A stretch of DNA of 62,000 nt, from positions 190,952 through 252,951 of the forward strand of contig NMRA01000054.1 in NCBI GenBank assembly GCA_002633005.1, written 5' to 3'. Shown here one piece after another: positions 57,261 to 62,000 of this stretch. Source of the stretch: Phoronis australis (lineage: Eukaryota; Phoronida; Phoronidae). Under the pieces are notes generated by a model. It did not search any database and had not been told where the DNA came from. It worked only from the letters and a program-made list of their open reading frames with translations. The position numbers were made by a program, and so were the translations under genes. Numbering within the stretch: position 1 is the stretch's first letter; every line of letters begins with the position of its first letter.

Positions 57261-60200
57261 AACTGACCAAACGTGCGATTTGCCCTTTGATCAGATAGCA
57301 TGTGAACGCTCTTTTAGTCTAACTGGGCCCTATTGGAGTGTTGAAGTTAATCCTTTTCATTGAACTTTGTGTTGTGATTTCCTTTTGTTATTTTCAACAT
57401 CTTAAGCTTCTGCTGTTGAAAGTGTCATTTTATTAAAAACAAACTCTTTTATATAGATATTTGACAAATCGTTGTATTTAAGGCGCAAACGTTATACATA
57501 TTATTTGATAAGCCCCTCCAAATGAGGTCTACGTGGTACATATTCAGTTGTCTGAAGTATTTTAGAAAGAGTTCTCATTTTGATTTATGTCAGTATTTTA
57601 TAACAAGCGATAAACGAAGGTGATGTTTTTTTAAACATTGTCGGATTTAGGGGGGCAAGGGGGCCATGCCCCCCCCCTAAAATTCTCACAGATTCCATTT
57701 GGCAGTTCGGGGGTGCGAATGTCTCACGTTCAAAATCCTGGCTAATACTCTGCTGCTCCCCCGCCCCAACTCAAAATCCTGGATCCTCCCCTGTAAAAAG
57801 TAGCATTAAAGATCTCGAGCGCTTTCGGATTACATATGAACCGATACAGAGCAGATTTTATCTTCTACGTAACAATCAAAAACTTGACCAACAGTCTGTA
57901 AAGAATATGCAGCTATTGATTCATCGGAGTTGTGAATAATAACACTTCAAACGCTAAATTGCAAATAACATTTCGGCGTCTAAACCATCTAATCTTTTTT
58001 CTTTTTATCAGACAAATTATGAATCATAAAAGTTGAATGCGTTAGATTCCACTTCCGGTGCACGTGTCACTGATGTATGTCAATGATTAGACCAATGAGT
58101 AGATAAAAGTGAACCTCCTGGGCTGCTTTCCGTGGATGCAAAACATTCGTAAAGCACTTACGGCAAGACATTTTTGCTTTGTATAGAACGGACCGTGTGA
58201 ATTTTATCCCATAATTCAACATTCCAACCTCGACTGGCCAATTACTTCATTGGCCGCCATTTTGATATAGTACGTTAGTAGAGTGACGTCACGAGAATAC
58301 TTGCGAAACACTCGCATTTCACTCGCGTGTTTTTGCGTGGCATTGCTTGTTCTTTTCCTTTTCTCTTGTGACTAAAGAACAAACCTCTGAAATACTCTTG
58401 GACCAGAATGGTGCTGCCAATGACGGTGGCATGACACCAGGAATTTATGACACGTGCCCCCTTCTGACCGCACCAAGGCCAGGAATTAAGGATAATGTAG
58501 TCTTACAGATTTCGAGGTCACATTTTACTGTTTGAAACGTCCCACACCTTCTGTTCAGTCATGTACCTACATTTAATAAGTTATGATAATGACAGTGAGG
58601 ATAGTAATGATGATACTGAGAGTGACGAAAATGGTAGAAATGGTCACCTTGGCGACGTTGACGATGAATATAACGATGGTGCTTAGTCGTAATTCTATCA
58701 AATTTTATATGTTTCAAAACAGACGGAACAGCCATCAACACGTTTTGACGGGTACGTTCTGTTTGCCTTGTCAGAACTTTTAAAATGTCTACTACATGTA
58801 CAATAGCAACAAAGATAGTGAAACTGATGAGAAGCATTGCAGTGTAAACGCCAATGGTGGTGACAGTGACGAATACCAAGACTAAAAGAGTGGTCGATGT
58901 TTAGGTTGATTGAGTTTTTTCACCTGACTACGACTTAATACGAAATCAGATTTAAATGTTCCAAAGGGACTCGAAATTAGCAACACTAACGTTTTATCAG
59001 GTTGATAGATACGTGGTAGACAGGTGTTATGAGCGGACAGTGGACGTGATAGAAGGTCATAATGAAAAAAAAATGTGACGACAGTTAATTTTTATTTCGC
59101 CTCCTTTGGAAATCTGTCAAAGGTAGATAAATAAGGTTTTAATCAAAGTCATAAAGGTGTACATGGCACTGATATTGCCGCAAGGGAATGTCGAGGAAAT
59201 CGGGAAATAACATCCATTTTAACTTCATGTTGTTTTAATTAAGAAAACGGAAATCTGCGATTTCTTAATTCCATATCATTAGATGAATATCCCAGTATCT
59301 GAAGACCGTTTATTGACTTTGGGGAAAAGATGTCCCAACCAACCGCCCTCTAATTATCTTAGCACTTCTACGAAAATTATTAAACCTTGAACGCCGTGTG
59401 GCTAACGAGATTTGTTGTTGTTGTTGATTTTCGTGAATGTCTACATGTTGAATATGTTTACAAATTGGCACTGACTTGCTCTTCTTGAATTGGGTTTGAA
59501 ACGGTAAAGGTTTCATTTTGTGCATACGTGCGTATTTATTGTAAAGACCTTAAGAGCTTTGTTGAAACGTTTGGTATCTGTACATCTCCAAAAGTCTCCG
59601 AACTGTTGATTCCATTGTTCATAACATAAAGACCAACAAAATAGCACTATCCCATTCGAAAGCGCAGATTCAAACATCTGACATAAATCCGTGTCGGTAA
59701 ACAATGCAATAAACCACGTTGAGTATATTTCGAAGACGACTTGTTTAACAACTCTCCTTGAGTTTTTACAACATATCTAGCTGATTTGACGTAAACGTAC
59801 TAACATTCATGCTTAATGACTGCTAACATTCGTGTGATTTCACCATTTCGAGTCTATTACAAAAGCTTCAGACCGCACGGAAAGGATTTCCGGATATTAA
59901 ATAACGACTCAAACGAGCCGAGTTAATTGGTTATCGAAGAAACAATCAACGAATTGATTTTAAATCTTTTTGTAACTACTATAGAGAATGCTTACAAAAT
60001 GTAGGAAATTGGTAATCGCGTTTTACATTCAGAATGCGCTACAAAGGCTAGATGATTACAATAGCCTGGTGTTAGTTGGTGTTGCGTTCGCCATGTTGTA
60101 AAGAATGAGAAACAATAAGAAATCATGAGAATCATTAAGTACTTTAAAAGTCCCTGAATTTGTATAATTGCTACCTGTTTACTCGCATCGAAGTAAAATT

Positions 60201-62000
60201 GGACTTCTGACTGCTTGGAATAATACGGTAAGTCTCCGCATATTTAGCATACAACATGGCCGATAAGTGAAATTCTATTTTGTCAAATTTCTTCACAAAA
60301 ATGACGATTGAAGAAAATTTTACTCCATGACTAGCATAATTTATACTGTGCAGATGCCATAAAACAAGTTTTAGTAAAATTCCCTTTAACTACAGTAAAT
60401 TAGTCAGCCGCTGTCCGTAAAAATATCAATGAGAGCCGGATCCCAGGTTTCGCGGAATCTAAATTCATCTAACCCCAGCAGTAAGACCCAGCGCTTTCAC
60501 AACGTCGGAATATACATTTCAATAAGTTTACAAACGATTTAATTATATTTTAAATGTCAACTTTTTAACCAGGACAATGACTATTAAAGAAGGCACTCCA
60601 TGAGGCTTTAACAGCTAACAAATCCATTTGTGTGTCCAGACATCGAATGTTTGCTATAAATTATCCTAAAAGCCCTTGGGAAACATACCTGTGACTGGCA
60701 TGCTTCGTGATTAAATAATTCGTTTATTGATAAGCCGGCACGTTTCTCGTCAAAACGCTGTTCACCTTTTAAATGTTTGCATAGTATCGCAAAATCCCAC
60801 GTCGAACAGCGCTGACTATTGCGACTCAGGAACAACCTGCAAGAGGCGTGTCAAGGACATCATAATTTGTCACGACCTTTGATGGCGCGAACTCGTGTCA
60901 CGCCTTTTGGTTGATGCCGTTTTATTACCATCAGATTAAATCATAAATGCCGCTCTGGTTCAGTAGCAACTTTTGTTGCTCGTTGTTCAAATACCGAGAC
61001 AGCAAGCACCCGCACAACCACTAAGTGACACGTTTGACATAACCATAAAACTTAATGCGAAAATATGATCAACACAAACTAATTTCTAGTGTAAAATGAG
61101 AATATGGAGTGCAGTCCAAACAAATCGTAATACTATTAAGTCATTAAGTTAAAGTTCCGATTTACCATTTTACGCACAGTAAAACGTCTTAGACATGCCT
61201 GCGCACAGACGTTTGTCCCCCATTCATAACTGAGGACAAGAAGTCTCGGTGACAGCTTTATAGTACGTTGATTGTTGCAAAGTAGATACTTGATGAATTT
61301 CGATAGAAATGATCATTGAACGAAATCCTATGATGAAGGAAATGTTATGCTTCTAATGTTCAACAGCCAGGTTGTAAAAATTGCAGTAACTTTTATTAAT
61401 GCGTAGGCGGATTCAGGGCGCCTATCCCGTCCGAACGGAAACGCATGAAAGGGCGAAAAAAAAATCGGTTTTATGGCCTACGGGGACATTTTTCTCGAAA
61501 TTGTGTTTGGGGCCACCCTTATGACATGAGAGTAGAACAGTTATTGCTTGGACAAGAGCTCAATTTAATTAGTTCTGACCGTTGGAGAGTTTTTCGTACG
61601 TAGCAAAAGATTAAGTAAACTAGTGCAATTTCATAATTCAAAATAGAACTCCAGTGGTCATGTATATTTAACTCAGTAATCGTCTTCATCGGTAATCGAG
61701 CAGGATTTCCAGCGCCGATGTACCAAATTACATGATTGCATACAGATCTGAACAAAATGACTGGTGAAAATGTACAATTTGTTACAGTGGTTGAATTCAC
61801 CATTGTTTTCCATGGATTGTAATGAACACGTGCTTTCGCCAACAACCTGGTGTAATCAGGGGTTTTATTCAAGGAACTATTGATTGCCCTAATCTTATCT
61901 GACCTCCTTTTATTCGCTTCCAATTAAATATCCATAACGATATAAAACGATTAATTAGTCTTTATACAAATCTCATACCGTATAGTTATCTTTGAATTGA
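57261..62000. other. Gene-poor 3' end of the window
   Basis: A GGGGGGCAAGGGGGCCATGC stretch (about 57650) followed by C-rich bases is an old G/C-tract repeat. A promoter-like motif group (ACTTCCGG, GTGCACGTGTCAC, CCAATGAG) stands at 58050-58100 without an identified gene. A GAT/GATGA-rich simple-sequence tract lies at about 58585-58690. The longest frame is on the minus strand (61519-61923, 134 codons, MEANKRRSDKIRAINSSLNK...), with no recognisable domain and uncertain status. Confidence 0.35.

Noticed and set aside
58583-58879. ORFs on both strands near 58.6-58.9 kb
   Set aside because: They arise from GAT/ATG-rich simple sequence; the translations are Met/Thr/Val or His/Tyr low complexity.
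61519-61923. 134-codon minus-strand ORF as a gene
   Set aside because: Long for chance but with no domain, splice or promoter support; left as uncertain inside the spacer entry.
1-62000. CRISPR arrays, bacterial operons, rRNA genes
   Set aside because: No regular spacer-repeat structure, ribosome-binding-site-led gene strings or rRNA core motifs were seen; the sequence is eukaryotic.

Overview
This window is eukaryotic nuclear DNA: AT-rich, intron-rich, with AATAAA-type ends and a heavy load of degenerate transposons. It contains no operons, rRNA genes or CRISPR arrays. The Ty3/Gypsy relic has integrase upstream of reverse transcriptase (Gmr1-like order, an order known to me from deuterostomes). 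Together with a THAP-type DNA transposon this suggests a marine deuterostome invertebrate such as a hemichordate or echinoderm. That placement is inference. A 721-base run of N lies at 51824-52544 and there is a single N near 21685.

Left third (about 1-20 kb): a dense plus-strand gene block. Gene A (2206-6670, at least 3 exons) encodes a basic/acidic, mostly disordered protein with an N-terminal charged helix, about six 22-residue acidic repeats, a dense cluster of (K/R)RxS sites and a KKRKVRK-type nuclear signal. Gene B (7310-8410) is a single-ORF multi-pass membrane protein, with a perfect CRE inside an inverted repeat about 90 bases upstream. Gene C (8652-19995, about nine exons, roughly 1,700 residues) is a large, mostly disordered protein with a Cys-rich centre. 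Six copies of one amphipathic helix motif are spread over three exons, two of which are far apart in the gene. Most splice phases between its exons agree; two junctions are unresolved and are flagged. PKA-like sites in A, a CRE before B and anchoring-like helices in C are consistent with a cAMP/PKA theme, which is a hypothesis only.

Middle (20-40 kb): mostly repeats. They include a foldback MITE (24.3-24.8 kb), a three-copy interspersed repeat, a Gmr1-like LTR element (28.6-31.3 kb, minus strand), a tRNA-derived SINE, a THAP transposon relic with long inverted arms (32.5-33.8 kb), and a 159-base tandem duplication. Two phase-matched exons near 38 kb resemble a piece of a guanylate-kinase-like domain.

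Right third (40-62 kb): a TATA-driven gene for a small secreted protein (signal-peptide exon 40911-40997, possible second exon 43599-43782), a dead tyrosine-kinase-like fragment (48.6-48.9 kb), a possible Cys-loop receptor fragment (49.7 kb), and a LINE reverse transcriptase interrupted by the gap. That LINE lies between two inverted copies of a repeat with a hammerhead-like core. A 200-base tandem repeat sits at 56.7-57.3 kb. No gene is evident in the last 4 kb. All exon joins are by eye and would need RNA evidence.
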